This document shows positions 50,642 to 59,527 of a DNA stretch of 64,000 nt, piece by piece. Positions within the stretch are counted from its first letter, which is position 1, and each line of letters begins with the position of its first letter. Position numbers and translations under genes: made by a program. This DNA is from Clostridiales bacterium. Its GTDB lineage: Bacteria > Bacillota > Clostridia > Saccharofermentanales > Saccharofermentanaceae. A model generated the notes under the pieces. It searched no databases, was not told where the DNA came from, and saw only the letters and a program-made list of their open reading frames with translations. The stretch spans positions 183,281-247,280 of the forward strand of contig JAFSPU010000007.1 of NCBI GenBank assembly GCA_017451265.1, read 5' to 3'.

Positions 50642-51546
50642 TCAAGCGCCTTCGTGTGTATTTTAAAGAGCGTTACCCGATTATCCCCAGACTCATTCTG
50701 GGAGTGATAGTATTCCTGGAGATACACTTCATAATCCTGCTTAATATGGGAGTTACCAAGGATCAGTTCAGGATCGGTATACAGGAGGCTGTCGGAGCTT
50801 TCACGGTGTTCGCTTTCCTGCTGTGGCTCAGAGTTGCCGATGACCTTAAGGATTTCGAGACGGATAAGAGACTGTTCCCGGACAGGCCCCTGCCCAGCGG
50901 ACGCGTGTACAAGAAGGACGTTATGATCGCCTGCGTGCTCGTGCAGGCTATTGCGGTGGCGCTGAATGTGATCTTCATGAGAGATAACCTGTGGGCCTTC
51001 GTGATCCTGTATATCTACGGCTACCTTATGAGTAAGTGGTTCTTCCGCAAAAAGAAGATACAGCCGAGCCTGCCGCTCGCACTTATTACGCATAACCCGG
51101 TACAGGCGATCATCAATCTTTATATCATATCGTTCACTGTTATTAAGTATGATCTGGAGCCTATTACACTGACTAATATCATGGCTCTGTGGACGCTGTA
51201 TTTCCCCGCGCTTATCTGGGAGGTGTCCCGTAAGATCAAAGCTCCCAAGGACGAGAACGACTACACCACTTATTCCAAGCTGTTCGGCTACAAGAAGTCG
51301 ACGAGGTTCGTGCTGATACTGACCATTATGGACATCATCACCAACTTCATCCTGGTGTGGAACCTTAACAAGATATCCGTCTGCGTGCTGGCACTGCTCG
51401 TGTCCTGGATGACCTGGAAGTTTATCCAGTTTATGAAAGATCCCGAGAGGTTCGTACTGGTAACTAAAGTGGAGATCTACACATATCTTCAGGAAACCAC
51501 GATGCTGCTGACCATTGCGGCGTTCCTGCTGTTCGGAAAGGTATAA
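50638..51546 (+). CDS. UbiA-family prenyltransferase-like membrane protein
   Basis: A 302-residue protein with about eight to nine helices. The first Asp-rich motif is DDLKDFETD at residues 68-76, equal to NDxxDxxxD with Asp first, followed by LFPDRPLPSGRV, which is characteristic of the superfamily. The second motif region is IWEVSRKIKAPKDENDYTTY, a diverged form. UbiA enzymes prenylate an acceptor with magnesium; in archaea the DGGGP synthase joins a second prenyl group to glycerol phosphate. The substrate here is unknown. It overlaps psd and abuts the next gene without a gap, which ties it to phospholipid synthesis. Confidence 0.85.
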   Translation: MIKRLRVYFKERYPIIPRLILGVIVFLEIHFIILLNMGVTKDQFRIGIQEAVGAFTVFAFLLWLRVADDLKDFETDKRLFPDRPLPSGRVYKKDVMIACVLVQAIAVALNVIFMRDNLWAFVILYIYGYLMSKWFFRKKKIQPSLPLALITHNPVQAIINLYIISFTVIKYDLEPITLTNIMALWTLYFPALIWEVSRKIKAPKDENDYTTYSKLFGYKKSTRFVLILTIMDIITNFILVWNLNKISVCVLALLVSWMTWKFIQFMKDPERFVLVTKVEIYTYLQETTMLLTIAAFLLFGKV

Positions 51547-53799
51547 ATGTACGGGGCCAAGATCGACAACCTGATAAAGCTTAAGGAGAACGGATTTAAT
51601 GTTCCGGCCTTTTGCGTGCTGCCTTATGAAGAGACTGTTAAAGACGATCTTAAGATCACATTCCCGTCAGAGGGCGCGCTGTTCGCTGTAAGAAGCTCTG
51701 CCAATGTCGAAGACGGCAGTGAATTAAGTTTTGCAGGTCAGTTCGAGACTTTCCTTAATGTCCCGCGTGATGAAGTCCCTTCTAAGATCAGAAGCATTAT
51801 CGCGTCTGTTAACAGCGGGAACGTGAACGCCTATGCTGACGGCCTTAAGGATGTAAAGATGAATGTCATCGTCCAGGATATGGTGGACTCGGATATATCC
51901 GGCGTCCTCTTCACGGCCAATCCGCAGGGAATCTTAAACGAGAGCGTTATCACGGTAGGCCGCGGGCTCGGTGAGGGCGTCGTAAGTGAGCGCGTTGATA
52001 CCACTTCTTACTACTACAACCTGACCGACAGAGTCTGTTATTACGAAGGTAAGGAAGATCTGTTAAGCCAGGTTCTTACGGATGAACTGATCGGGATTTC
52101 TGAGAAGATTAAGACAATATTCGGCGAGTATCTGGACATTGAGTTCGCGGTGAAGGGGGACGAGATCTTTATCCTTCAGGTGCGTCCCATAACGACATTA
52201 AAGACTGACGATCCGCTCATCATGGACAACAGCAATATCGTCGAAAGCTATCCCGGGATCTCTCTGCCGCTCACCACTTCATTCGTAGACCTGGTCTACA
52301 GCGGCGTGTTCAGGGGAGTATGCAGAAGGATCCTTAAGAACGATAAGGAATTAAGTAAGCATGACGATGTATTCCTTCACATGACAGGTCACGTCAACGG
52401 CCGCGTTTACTACAAAATCAGCAACTGGTATACGGTTCTTAAGTTCCTGCCTTTTAACAAGAAGATCATCCCTGTGTGGCAGGAGATGATGGGCGTGCGT
52501 AACAAGTCATACAACGACGATGATGTGAACCTTAACTTTTTCGTGCGCACGGCAACTTACATCAACTCTCTTTACGAGCTCCTGGCCGCGCCGAAGAATA
52601 TGAAGAAGCTTAATGAGGACTTCATTAAGATAAATGATGATTTCTATTCTAAATTTTCACCTTCGCTCACGCCCGCGCAGCTGATTGACTTGTTTAACGA
52701 CATCAAGGTTAAGCTTTTTGACTGCTGGGACGTGACGCTTGTAAACGACATGTACGCATTCATCTTCACGGGACTTCTTAAGTCACGCCTTAAGAAGAAA
52801 TACATCAAGTCCGACAGGGAGATAAACGACTACATAAGCGGCATCTCGGACATCGAGAGTATGAAGCCCGTAATTGAGATCATGAGGATCGCGCTTCTTA
52901 AGGCATCCGGCAGTGAAGAATATGAGAAAGAAAAGGCTGAATACATAAGAAGATTCGGTGACCGTAACCTGGAGGAACTTAAGCTGGAGAGCAGGACGTT
53001 CAGAAGTAATCCCGAGCTTTTTGACAGGAAGACCGATGAATATATTAAAGATCCTAATCTGGCACAGCGTTATGCCGGCCTTAAGGCGGATAAGACTAAG
53101 GAAGATAAGTATGACGTCCTAACAAGGTCTTATGTAAAGAAGGCGTCACTCGGTATCTATAACCGTGAGATCTCCAGACTTAACAGGAGCCGTATTTACG
53201 GCATAGTGAGACTTATCATTGATACGCTTGCGGTAAAGTATGCGCAGCAGGAGATCTTAAGCGAAGCATCCGACATCTACTACCTGGAGATCAGCGAAGT
53301 TCTTAAGCTTGCTTCCGAACCCTCTGATATGCGCATGGTAATAGAAGACCGTAAGGACAGATACCGTCTGTTCCGCGAGCTTCCTGCGTATACCAGACTT
53401 ATCTTTGCTGATCATGAATTCGATAAGAATCACGTGTGCATCAACTCTTATAAAAAGCAGGCATCAGGGGACGCGCTTCAGGGCGTTCCGTGCTCAGGCG
53501 GCACAGCTGAGGGTGAGACGCTTGTTATAAGTGACATCAATAACATCGGTGACACCAGGGACAAGATACTTATAACCAGAATGACCGACCCCGGCTGGGT
53601 GTTCCTGCTTACTTCGGCAAAGGGCGTTATCTCCGAGAAGGGCTCGCTGCTTTCGCACACGGCGATCATCTCACGTGAACTCGGGATACCTTCTGTCGTA
53701 GGCGTGAAAGACCTGCTGCTTACGGTTAAAGACGGCGATTATATACGCATGAACGGTGACACGGGAAAGATAGATATCATCAGGAGAGGCAGCAAATAA
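51547..53799 (+). CDS. PEP-synthase/rifampin-phosphotransferase-like dikinase (second copy)
   Basis: A 750-residue paralog of the dikinase four genes upstream. It has a slightly shorter ATP-grasp domain (LIKLKENGFNVPAFCVLPYE, LFAVRSSANVEDGSELSFAG, LDIEFAVKGDEIFILQVRPI), its own middle domain of about 400 residues, and the phosphohistidine domain KGSLLSHTAIISRELGIPSV with His704. The middle parts of the two proteins do not look alike, so they should act on different acceptors. No PEP-binding barrel is present. It starts directly after the UbiA-like stop and overlaps the GNAT start by one base (TAATG). Confidence 0.85.
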   Translation: MYGAKIDNLIKLKENGFNVPAFCVLPYEETVKDDLKITFPSEGALFAVRSSANVEDGSELSFAGQFETFLNVPRDEVPSKIRSIIASVNSGNVNAYADGLKDVKMNVIVQDMVDSDISGVLFTANPQGILNESVITVGRGLGEGVVSERVDTTSYYYNLTDRVCYYEGKEDLLSQVLTDELIGISEKIKTIFGEYLDIEFAVKGDEIFILQVRPITTLKTDDPLIMDNSNIVESYPGISLPLTTSFVDLVYSGVFRGVCRRILKNDKELSKHDDVFLHMTGHVNGRVYYKISNWYTVLKFLPFNKKIIPVWQEMMGVRNKSYNDDDVNLNFFVRTATYINSLYELLAAPKNMKKLNEDFIKINDDFYSKFSPSLTPAQLIDLFNDIKVKLFDCWDVTLVNDMYAFIFTGLLKSRLKKKYIKSDREINDYISGISDIESMKPVIEIMRIALLKASGSEEYEKEKAEYIRRFGDRNLEELKLESRTFRSNPELFDRKTDEYIKDPNLAQRYAGLKADKTKEDKYDVLTRSYVKKASLGIYNREISRLNRSRIYGIVRLIIDTLAVKYAQQEILSEASDIYYLEISEVLKLASEPSDMRMVIEDRKDRYRLFRELPAYTRLIFADHEFDKNHVCINSYKKQASGDALQGVPCSGGTAEGETLVISDINNIGDTRDKILITRMTDPGWVFLLTSAKGVISEKGSLLSHTAIISRELGIPSVVGVKDLLLTVKDGDYIRMNGDTGKIDIIRRGSK

Positions 53800-54866
53800 T
53801 GAAGCTAATTAAGTTCGATAAAGAGGAAAGATATATCAAGGCTTTCACTAGGCTTCCGAAGCTACTGTACAGCAGGGAAGACAACATGGAAGATCCTGGT
53901 ACGATGAGGAAGATACTTCTGGGCGAGCACCCGTTAAGCGGCTGCTTCAGCCTGGACAAGTTTCTCGTGCTTGATGACTCGGACAAACCGCTGGGCCGCT
54001 TTTGCATCACGTCTTATGAAGGTGATGACACGGCTTACTTCGGCTTCTTTGAGTGTGTTGATGATGCCGATGCCGCGCGTTTTCTTTTCGAGAAGGCGTA
54101 TGAGTTCTGCAAGGAGCGTGGGTTTAAGAAGATCCTGGGCCCCGTGGATGCATCTTTCTGGATCAAGTATAGGCTTAAGATCAATAAGTTCGACAAGCCT
54201 TACACGGGCGAGCCTTACAACAAGGACTACTATCTGAAGCTGTTTACGGATAACGGGTTTGAGGTGGCGGAGCATTATACTTCTCACGCTTTCAGAGCCA
54301 TCGACGAGTCTTATGCCAACGATGTCTATGAGCAGCGTTTTAAGACTTTCACTGACGCAGGCTATGAGATCAGAAGCCCTAAGGAGGAAGAGTTTTCTTC
54401 TGCTATAGATGACGTGTACCGCCTGGTAACCGAGCTGTACAGTGACTTTCCCGTGTTCAAGAATGTTAAGCAGGAAGACTTCCGTGAAGTGTTCATGAGC
54501 TATAAGCAGATAATGAACATGAGCATGACCAAGCTCGCTTACTATGAAGGCAAAGCTGTGGGCTTCTATGTGTCGATACCTGACTACGGCAACCTCGTCT
54601 ATCACACGGGCAACCCGCTCAACATAATGAAGATCCTGAGTACCAAGAAAAAGCCTTCGCGCTACATCATGCTTTACATGGGCGTGGACCAGAGCCACAG
54701 GGGCCTTGGCAAGGCTCTCGTGTATTCCATCATGAAGGAGCTCATGAGCAATAAGCTGCCGAGTATCGGAGCGCTCATGAGAGACGGCAAGAAGACTCAG
54801 GAATATGCCGCAGGTGAGATAACCGATGTTTATGAATATGTGCTGCTTTCAAGGGGGATACAGTAA
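53799..54866 (+). CDS. GNAT-fold N-acyltransferase (YghO/BcerS-like)
   Basis: A 355-residue soluble protein with two GNAT-like halves. ILGPVDASFWIKYRL, then KPYTGEPYNKDYYLKLFTDN, matches the YghO-type family (GPxxxS...GF...P...YY..L). The C-terminal half has the acyl-CoA loop MGVDQSHRGLGKALV. Members of this family include the Caulobacter bacterial ceramide synthase BcerS, which adds a fatty acyl group to an amine. An N-acyl transfer to an aminolipid is thus plausible, with the acyl group supplied by the following ligase. The first Met overlaps the dikinase stop. Confidence 0.7.
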   Translation: MKLIKFDKEERYIKAFTRLPKLLYSREDNMEDPGTMRKILLGEHPLSGCFSLDKFLVLDDSDKPLGRFCITSYEGDDTAYFGFFECVDDADAARFLFEKAYEFCKERGFKKILGPVDASFWIKYRLKINKFDKPYTGEPYNKDYYLKLFTDNGFEVAEHYTSHAFRAIDESYANDVYEQRFKTFTDAGYEIRSPKEEEFSSAIDDVYRLVTELYSDFPVFKNVKQEDFREVFMSYKQIMNMSMTKLAYYEGKAVGFYVSIPDYGNLVYHTGNPLNIMKILSTKKKPSRYIMLYMGVDQSHRGLGKALVYSIMKELMSNKLPSIGALMRDGKKTQEYAAGEITDVYEYVLLSRGIQ

Positions 54867-54867
54867 C

Positions 54868-56325
54868 ATGAATGAGCTGGAAAAGATCTTAAGAGCCGAC
54901 TATGAGAAGTGGAAGGATAATGAGTACCTTCACGAGATGGTTGACGGTAAGTACAAGGCTGTCACTTTCGGCGAGTTTATCGAGAAGGTAAACTACCTGG
55001 CGTCATACCTGCTGTCCCGCGGGTATAAGGGCAAGAATATTGGCATCTACAGCCCCAACTCCATTGATTGGATGATCGCGGACGTGGCTGTCATGAACTA
55101 TATCGGCATCGCCGTCGGCCTTTCCAAGGACTGGGTGGGAGATAACCTGGACTACGCCATAGGCAAGTGCGATATCTCGTGCCTGCTTTACAGCAAGGTA
55201 AACGAGACCCACGTAGACGGCGTCAGGGGCAAATACCCGGAAGTGGAGTTCATCTGCATTGAGGACAGCTTCGCAGGCATGCTTGAAGAGGGCAAGAAGC
55301 TTTGCGATGGGCTTTTTAAGCTCGAGCCTGCCGATGAGGACGCGCCTGTTAAGATCGTGTTCACGAGCGGCTCCACATCATTTCCTAAGGCTGTCATGCT
55401 CTCTGTGAAAAACATCTTCTCAAGTTACGAGGCCCTGGCAAGGCGCGTGCCTTTTAACGAGCACGATGTCTGCTACCTTTTCCTCCCGCTTAACCACACT
55501 TACGGCTCCATCTTCAACTTCCTGTACTCGCTTGTGTTCGGCTTTAACATTTACCTTACGGGTGACATCAAGAACATGGCGCAGGAGATGATGCTCGTGA
55601 AGCCGACCGTGTTCTGCGCGGTGCCTCTTGTTTACACAAGGTTCCTGGAGGGAGCCAAGGCCATGAATGTTCCGCTTAAGGCGCTCCTCGGAGGCGAGCT
55701 CAAGTATGCGTTTATCGGAGGCTCGGTGCTGCCGCACAGCTTGAGGCAGGCTTATATCGACGCGGGGATCAACCTCATGAATGCGTATGCGCTGTCAGAG
55801 ACGTCCTCGGGCTTCTCCATCGATTACCCTGATGTCACTGACCTCGACAGCGCGGGCACTTTGCTCGAGTATGTTGATGCCAAGGTGAAGGACCCGGATG
55901 TCGAAGGCTACGGCGAGCTTGCCATCAAGGGCCCCAATGTTTTCGGCGGCTACTATAATGACCCCGAGGCCACGAAGCGGGCTTTCGATGAGGACGGTTA
56001 CTACCTCACGGGCGACATCGGCAAGATCAGCGGGGGCATCGTTTATGTGCGCGGCAGGAAGGATACCATGATAGTCTTGAGTAACGGCGAGAACGTGTCC
56101 TCAGCGCGCATCGCCGATAAGGTCAAGGCTGCGGACCCGAGGATCGCTTCTGTTAAGGCCTTCGTGCGTGACGGCGAGCTTACATGCAATATCTTCGTCA
56201 AGGCAGGCGAGAGCACCGGCGGTGACTGGCAGGCAGTGATAGACCGTGTGAACGAGGACCTGTCGAAGTACGAGAAAATAAGAAAGTTCAGCGTGGCGGA
56301 CGTAAGCACGCTTATTAAAGGCTGA
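54868..56325 (+). CDS. AMP-dependent acyl ligase (acyl-CoA/acyl-AMP synthetase family)
   Basis: A 485-residue adenylate-forming enzyme. ATP is bound by IVFTSGSTSFPKAVMLS (motif A3), then LFLPLNHTYGSIFNFLYSL, MNAYALSETSSGF (A5), YLTGDIGKISGGIVYVRGRK (A7/A8). The catalytic Lys of the C-terminal domain may be in EKIRKFSV. It probably activates a fatty acid as acyl-AMP or acyl-CoA for the neighbouring GNAT-like acyltransferase. It is the last gene of the run, and its start lies one base after the previous stop. Confidence 0.88.
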   Translation: MNELEKILRADYEKWKDNEYLHEMVDGKYKAVTFGEFIEKVNYLASYLLSRGYKGKNIGIYSPNSIDWMIADVAVMNYIGIAVGLSKDWVGDNLDYAIGKCDISCLLYSKVNETHVDGVRGKYPEVEFICIEDSFAGMLEEGKKLCDGLFKLEPADEDAPVKIVFTSGSTSFPKAVMLSVKNIFSSYEALARRVPFNEHDVCYLFLPLNHTYGSIFNFLYSLVFGFNIYLTGDIKNMAQEMMLVKPTVFCAVPLVYTRFLEGAKAMNVPLKALLGGELKYAFIGGSVLPHSLRQAYIDAGINLMNAYALSETSSGFSIDYPDVTDLDSAGTLLEYVDAKVKDPDVEGYGELAIKGPNVFGGYYNDPEATKRAFDEDGYYLTGDIGKISGGIVYVRGRKDTMIVLSNGENVSSARIADKVKAADPRIASVKAFVRDGELTCNIFVKAGESTGGDWQAVIDRVNEDLSKYEKIRKFSVADVSTLIKG

Positions 56326-56327
56326 CG

Positions 56328-57188
56328 TTACTCTTCCTTCTGGTAGTAGAAGTAGCCCGAGAGCTTCTCGGTTCTTACGAGGTTGATGAAAGCTTCGGGA
56401 TCGACTTCCTTAACGCTTCTTATAACGCGCCTTGAGTCTGACCTGGAGATTACCGAGTAGACCACGTTCTTCTCGCAGTGCCCGAAGGAGCCCTCGCCCT
56501 CAATGATGGTTGCGCCGTGGTTCGAGACCTCGTATATCTTGGCGCAGACCTCGCTAGGCTTCGTGGTTACGATGAAGAGCGTAGACTGCTGGAACTTGAG
56601 GTAAAGCGTCCTTATCACGATGGTGGACGCGTACTGGAAGATGATGGAGTACAGGGCCTTGTCCCAGCCGAAAAGGGCACCCGCGGCAAGCAGTATGCAC
56701 GCATTGCCCGCAAGGATTATGTTGAAGGCGTCGTAGCCTTTCTTCTCTGACAGGTAAATGCTGATGAAGTCCGTGCCGCCCGAGGTAGCTCCCGCGAGGA
56801 GGCAGATGCTGATGGCGACGCCGTTTATGATGCCGCCGAAAATGCTGATGAGCAGCGTGTCCTGGGTGACAGCGAAGCCCGGCAGCAGGTCGGTAAGCGT
56901 GCTCGCAAGGAAGATCATCACGATTGAGAAGACCGTGAACTTCTTGCCGATGTGCTTGAAACCGATGTAAATGGGGAGCGCATTAAGCGTCAGGTTTACG
57001 AACGTAAAGGGCGGGGTATACCCGGTCGACATGGTGAATATGTGCTGGATGAGGATGGTAAGTCCGTTGACGCCTCCCGGGAAAAGGTCTCCGGCCCTTA
57101 CGAATGTTTTTATGTTCAGCGCCATAAGGACCGCCGCCACGACGATGCTCAGAAGTGTCTTAAGATCCTTGCGCCAATCGAATTTCAT
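56328..57188 (-). CDS. YitT-family membrane protein
   Basis: A 286-residue protein of the YitT (DUF161 + DUF2179) family. Five helices in residues about 10-190 include NIKTFVRAGDLFPGGVNGLT and GGIINGVAISICLLAGATSG with GTDFISIYLSEKKG; the C-terminal soluble domain starts VTTKPSEVCAKIYEVSNHGA and ends FYYQKEE. The role is not known. It is convergent with the acyl ligase gene (2 bases apart) and divergent from the phosphatase gene. Confidence 0.9.
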   Translation of the reverse strand: MKFDWRKDLKTLLSIVVAAVLMALNIKTFVRAGDLFPGGVNGLTILIQHIFTMSTGYTPPFTFVNLTLNALPIYIGFKHIGKKFTVFSIVMIFLASTLTDLLPGFAVTQDTLLISIFGGIINGVAISICLLAGATSGGTDFISIYLSEKKGYDAFNIILAGNACILLAAGALFGWDKALYSIIFQYASTIVIRTLYLKFQQSTLFIVTTKPSEVCAKIYEVSNHGATIIEGEGSFGHCEKNVVYSVISRSDSRRVIRSVKEVDPEAFINLVRTEKLSGYFYYQKEE

Positions 57189-57285
57189 AATTCATCTTAC
57201 ACCCCGGACGTGCTGTCTGAATACACCGGACGGCAGACGTTTACTTATTATTAATATATGCGCGACTGACTTGCGTGCTCGTAAT

Positions 57286-57294
57286 GGTATAATC
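57286..57294 (+). promoter_or_regulatory. Extended -10 promoter of the partner-switching cassette
   Basis: TGGTATAAT lies 44 bases before the start at 57338. No strong -35 hexamer is needed with an extended -10; CTGACT (57267-57272) is the nearest. Confidence 0.55.
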
Positions 57295-57337
57295 AAGACG
57301 CTGGGATATAAAATTTCCCTGATTTACGGAGGTGCAG

Positions 57338-59500
57338 ATGAAGAAGATTCTGGGACTGTCTATAGGAGGCCTTAAGCAGAAGCTCTTAAGCCTTGTTATA
57401 GTTATTTTCCTCATTATGCTTGTCTTCGTCACCATCCTGTCTGTTTACAAGACCAGATATCTTTCAAGCGTAGTAAGTTCCACTAACGAAGTACAGCAGG
57501 CGGCCCTGGGTGAGGTGTCCACCGGCACTCTTTACGATGTGCTTGAGTCCAGCGTTACCAAGAATAATACCCTGCAGGCATACATCGCAGATGATATGTT
57601 CGAAGAGATCGTTACTGATGTAAATACTCTGCAGGCTCTGGCTGAAGGTTATTTCTCACATAAGGGGGCATATGATCCGATCCCGTACTATCCGCCGGAT
57701 CCTGCTATGGACGGTACGATCACCGCTCAGGTCCTCTGGGATGAGACAGTAGTAGATTACGGGGATTCCGATTATCTGGAGATAGCTGCACATATGAGCG
57801 ACATCATGATCGCCATGTGTGAGAGCTCAGGCTATATGGATAACTGCTATATCGGTTTCGAGGACGGAACCTCGCTGTGCATAGATGCCATGTCGGCTAA
57901 TAAATATGATGAAGACGGCAACCTTATCTATTTCCCGGCCCGTGTGCGCCCCTGGTATGAGGAGGCTGTTGCCGAGGACGGACTGGTTATATCCGGAGTT
58001 ATCTATGATACGTTCTCAGGAAGATCATGCGTTACATGCTCGGCTCCTATTGAAGTGGACGGTGAGCTTATCGGTGTCGTAGGAATTGACCTTTTCCTTG
58101 ATGAACTTGAGGCATATGTCGATCAGTCTGCAGGTAATGTCGGATTCATCTGCATTGTAAACAGTGACGGCCAGGTTATATTCGCGCCTGAAGACAATGG
58201 CCTGTTCGAGGTCGAGGATCAGTATGTGGCATATGATCTTCGTGAGTCTAATAATAGTGATCTTGCCGAATTTGTTACGCAGGCTCTGGTAATGAGTACG
58301 GATCTTCAGCTTGTTAACATCAACGGTAAAGAGTATTACATGGCGGGAAGTCCCATTCCGACTGTCGGCTGGACTGCTATCTCAGTAGTAGAGAAGGAAC
58401 TGACAGAGACACCTACCAATCTGATGCTCGAGGAGTATGACCGTATCAACACCGAAGCACGAGAGAACTATAAGGAAGCTCAGGCTAAGCTCATGATCCT
58501 TTCATCGATCCTGGTCGGACTTATCATGATAGCCGGTGTTATTGTTACTCTCATTCTGGCTGACAGGATCGTTAAGCCTATCGAATCCATGACTCAGGAC
58601 ATCATAGAAGGTTCCAACAGCGGTAAGCTATTTGAGATGAAACCGATCTACAATACCAATGATGAGATCGAGATCCTCGCTGAATCATTCGATGATCTTT
58701 CCAAGAAGACGAAGCAGTATATTACCGAGATCACCCAGATCACCAAGGAGTCAGAGCGTATAAGCACTGAGCTTACGCTGGCCACTCAGATCCAGGCGTC
58801 CATGCTGCCTCATGATTTCCCTCCGTTCCCGAACCGCAGTGAGTTTGACCTTTACGCTGTTATGGATCCTGCGAGGGAGGTAGGAGGAGACTTCTACGAT
58901 TACTATCTGATAGATGACGATCATCTGGCACTCCTTGTTGCAGATGTATCCGGTAAGGGAATTCCGGCTGCACTTTTCATGATGATATCCAAGACGATCC
59001 TTCAGAGCTGTGCAATGCTCGGTAAGTCTCCGGCGGAGGTTCTTGATAAGACCAACCAGGCACTGTGTACCAATAATCTGGTCGAGATGTTCGTTACAGT
59101 CTGGATTGGAATACTTGAGATCTCCACAGGTAAGCTCCTTGCTGCCAATGCTGGTCATGAGTATCCTGTACTCAGAAGAGCAGGCGGTAAGTTTGAAGTG
59201 TTTAAGGACAAACACAGCCTCGCCGTGGGCGCAATGGATACGACTGTTTATCACGAGTATGAGCTTGATCTTAAGAAGGGTGATAAACTGTTTATATACA
59301 CGGACGGTGTTCCTGAAGCTACTGATGCTGATGACAACATGTTCGGCTCAGAGAGGATGCTTAATGCATTGAATGCAGATCCCGATGCTGATCCTGAGAC
59401 TTTGCTGAAGAGCGTTAAGCAGGCAGTAAGCGACTTCGTAAAGGACGCTGAGCAATTTGATGACCTTACGATGCTTGGATTCGAGTATCACGGAAAATAA
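57338..59500 (+). CDS. Sensor protein phosphatase: dCache, HAMP and SpoIIE/RsbU-type PP2C
   Basis: A 720-residue membrane receptor. The first helix is at about residues 15-38 (SLVIVIFLIMLVFVTILSVY). An outer double-Cache-like region (VRPWYEEAVAEDGLVISGVI, GELIGVVGIDLFLDELEAYV) runs to about residue 355, a second helix follows at about 385-405, then HAMP (ADRIVKPIESMTQDI) and a SpoIIE-type phosphatase from about 470: REVGGDFYDYYLI, VADVSGKGIPAALFMM and GDKLFIYTDGVPEA, with the metal aspartates. It should dephosphorylate a STAS-domain antagonist, very likely the one encoded two genes downstream. Confidence 0.93.
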   Translation: MKKILGLSIGGLKQKLLSLVIVIFLIMLVFVTILSVYKTRYLSSVVSSTNEVQQAALGEVSTGTLYDVLESSVTKNNTLQAYIADDMFEEIVTDVNTLQALAEGYFSHKGAYDPIPYYPPDPAMDGTITAQVLWDETVVDYGDSDYLEIAAHMSDIMIAMCESSGYMDNCYIGFEDGTSLCIDAMSANKYDEDGNLIYFPARVRPWYEEAVAEDGLVISGVIYDTFSGRSCVTCSAPIEVDGELIGVVGIDLFLDELEAYVDQSAGNVGFICIVNSDGQVIFAPEDNGLFEVEDQYVAYDLRESNNSDLAEFVTQALVMSTDLQLVNINGKEYYMAGSPIPTVGWTAISVVEKELTETPTNLMLEEYDRINTEARENYKEAQAKLMILSSILVGLIMIAGVIVTLILADRIVKPIESMTQDIIEGSNSGKLFEMKPIYNTNDEIEILAESFDDLSKKTKQYITEITQITKESERISTELTLATQIQASMLPHDFPPFPNRSEFDLYAVMDPAREVGGDFYDYYLIDDDHLALLVADVSGKGIPAALFMMISKTILQSCAMLGKSPAEVLDKTNQALCTNNLVEMFVTVWIGILEISTGKLLAANAGHEYPVLRRAGGKFEVFKDKHSLAVGAMDTTVYHEYELDLKKGDKLFIYTDGVPEATDADDNMFGSERMLNALNADPDADPETLLKSVKQAVSDFVKDAEQFDDLTMLGFEYHGK

Positions 59501-59527
59501 TAAATAACAAATAAACGGAGGCATAAA

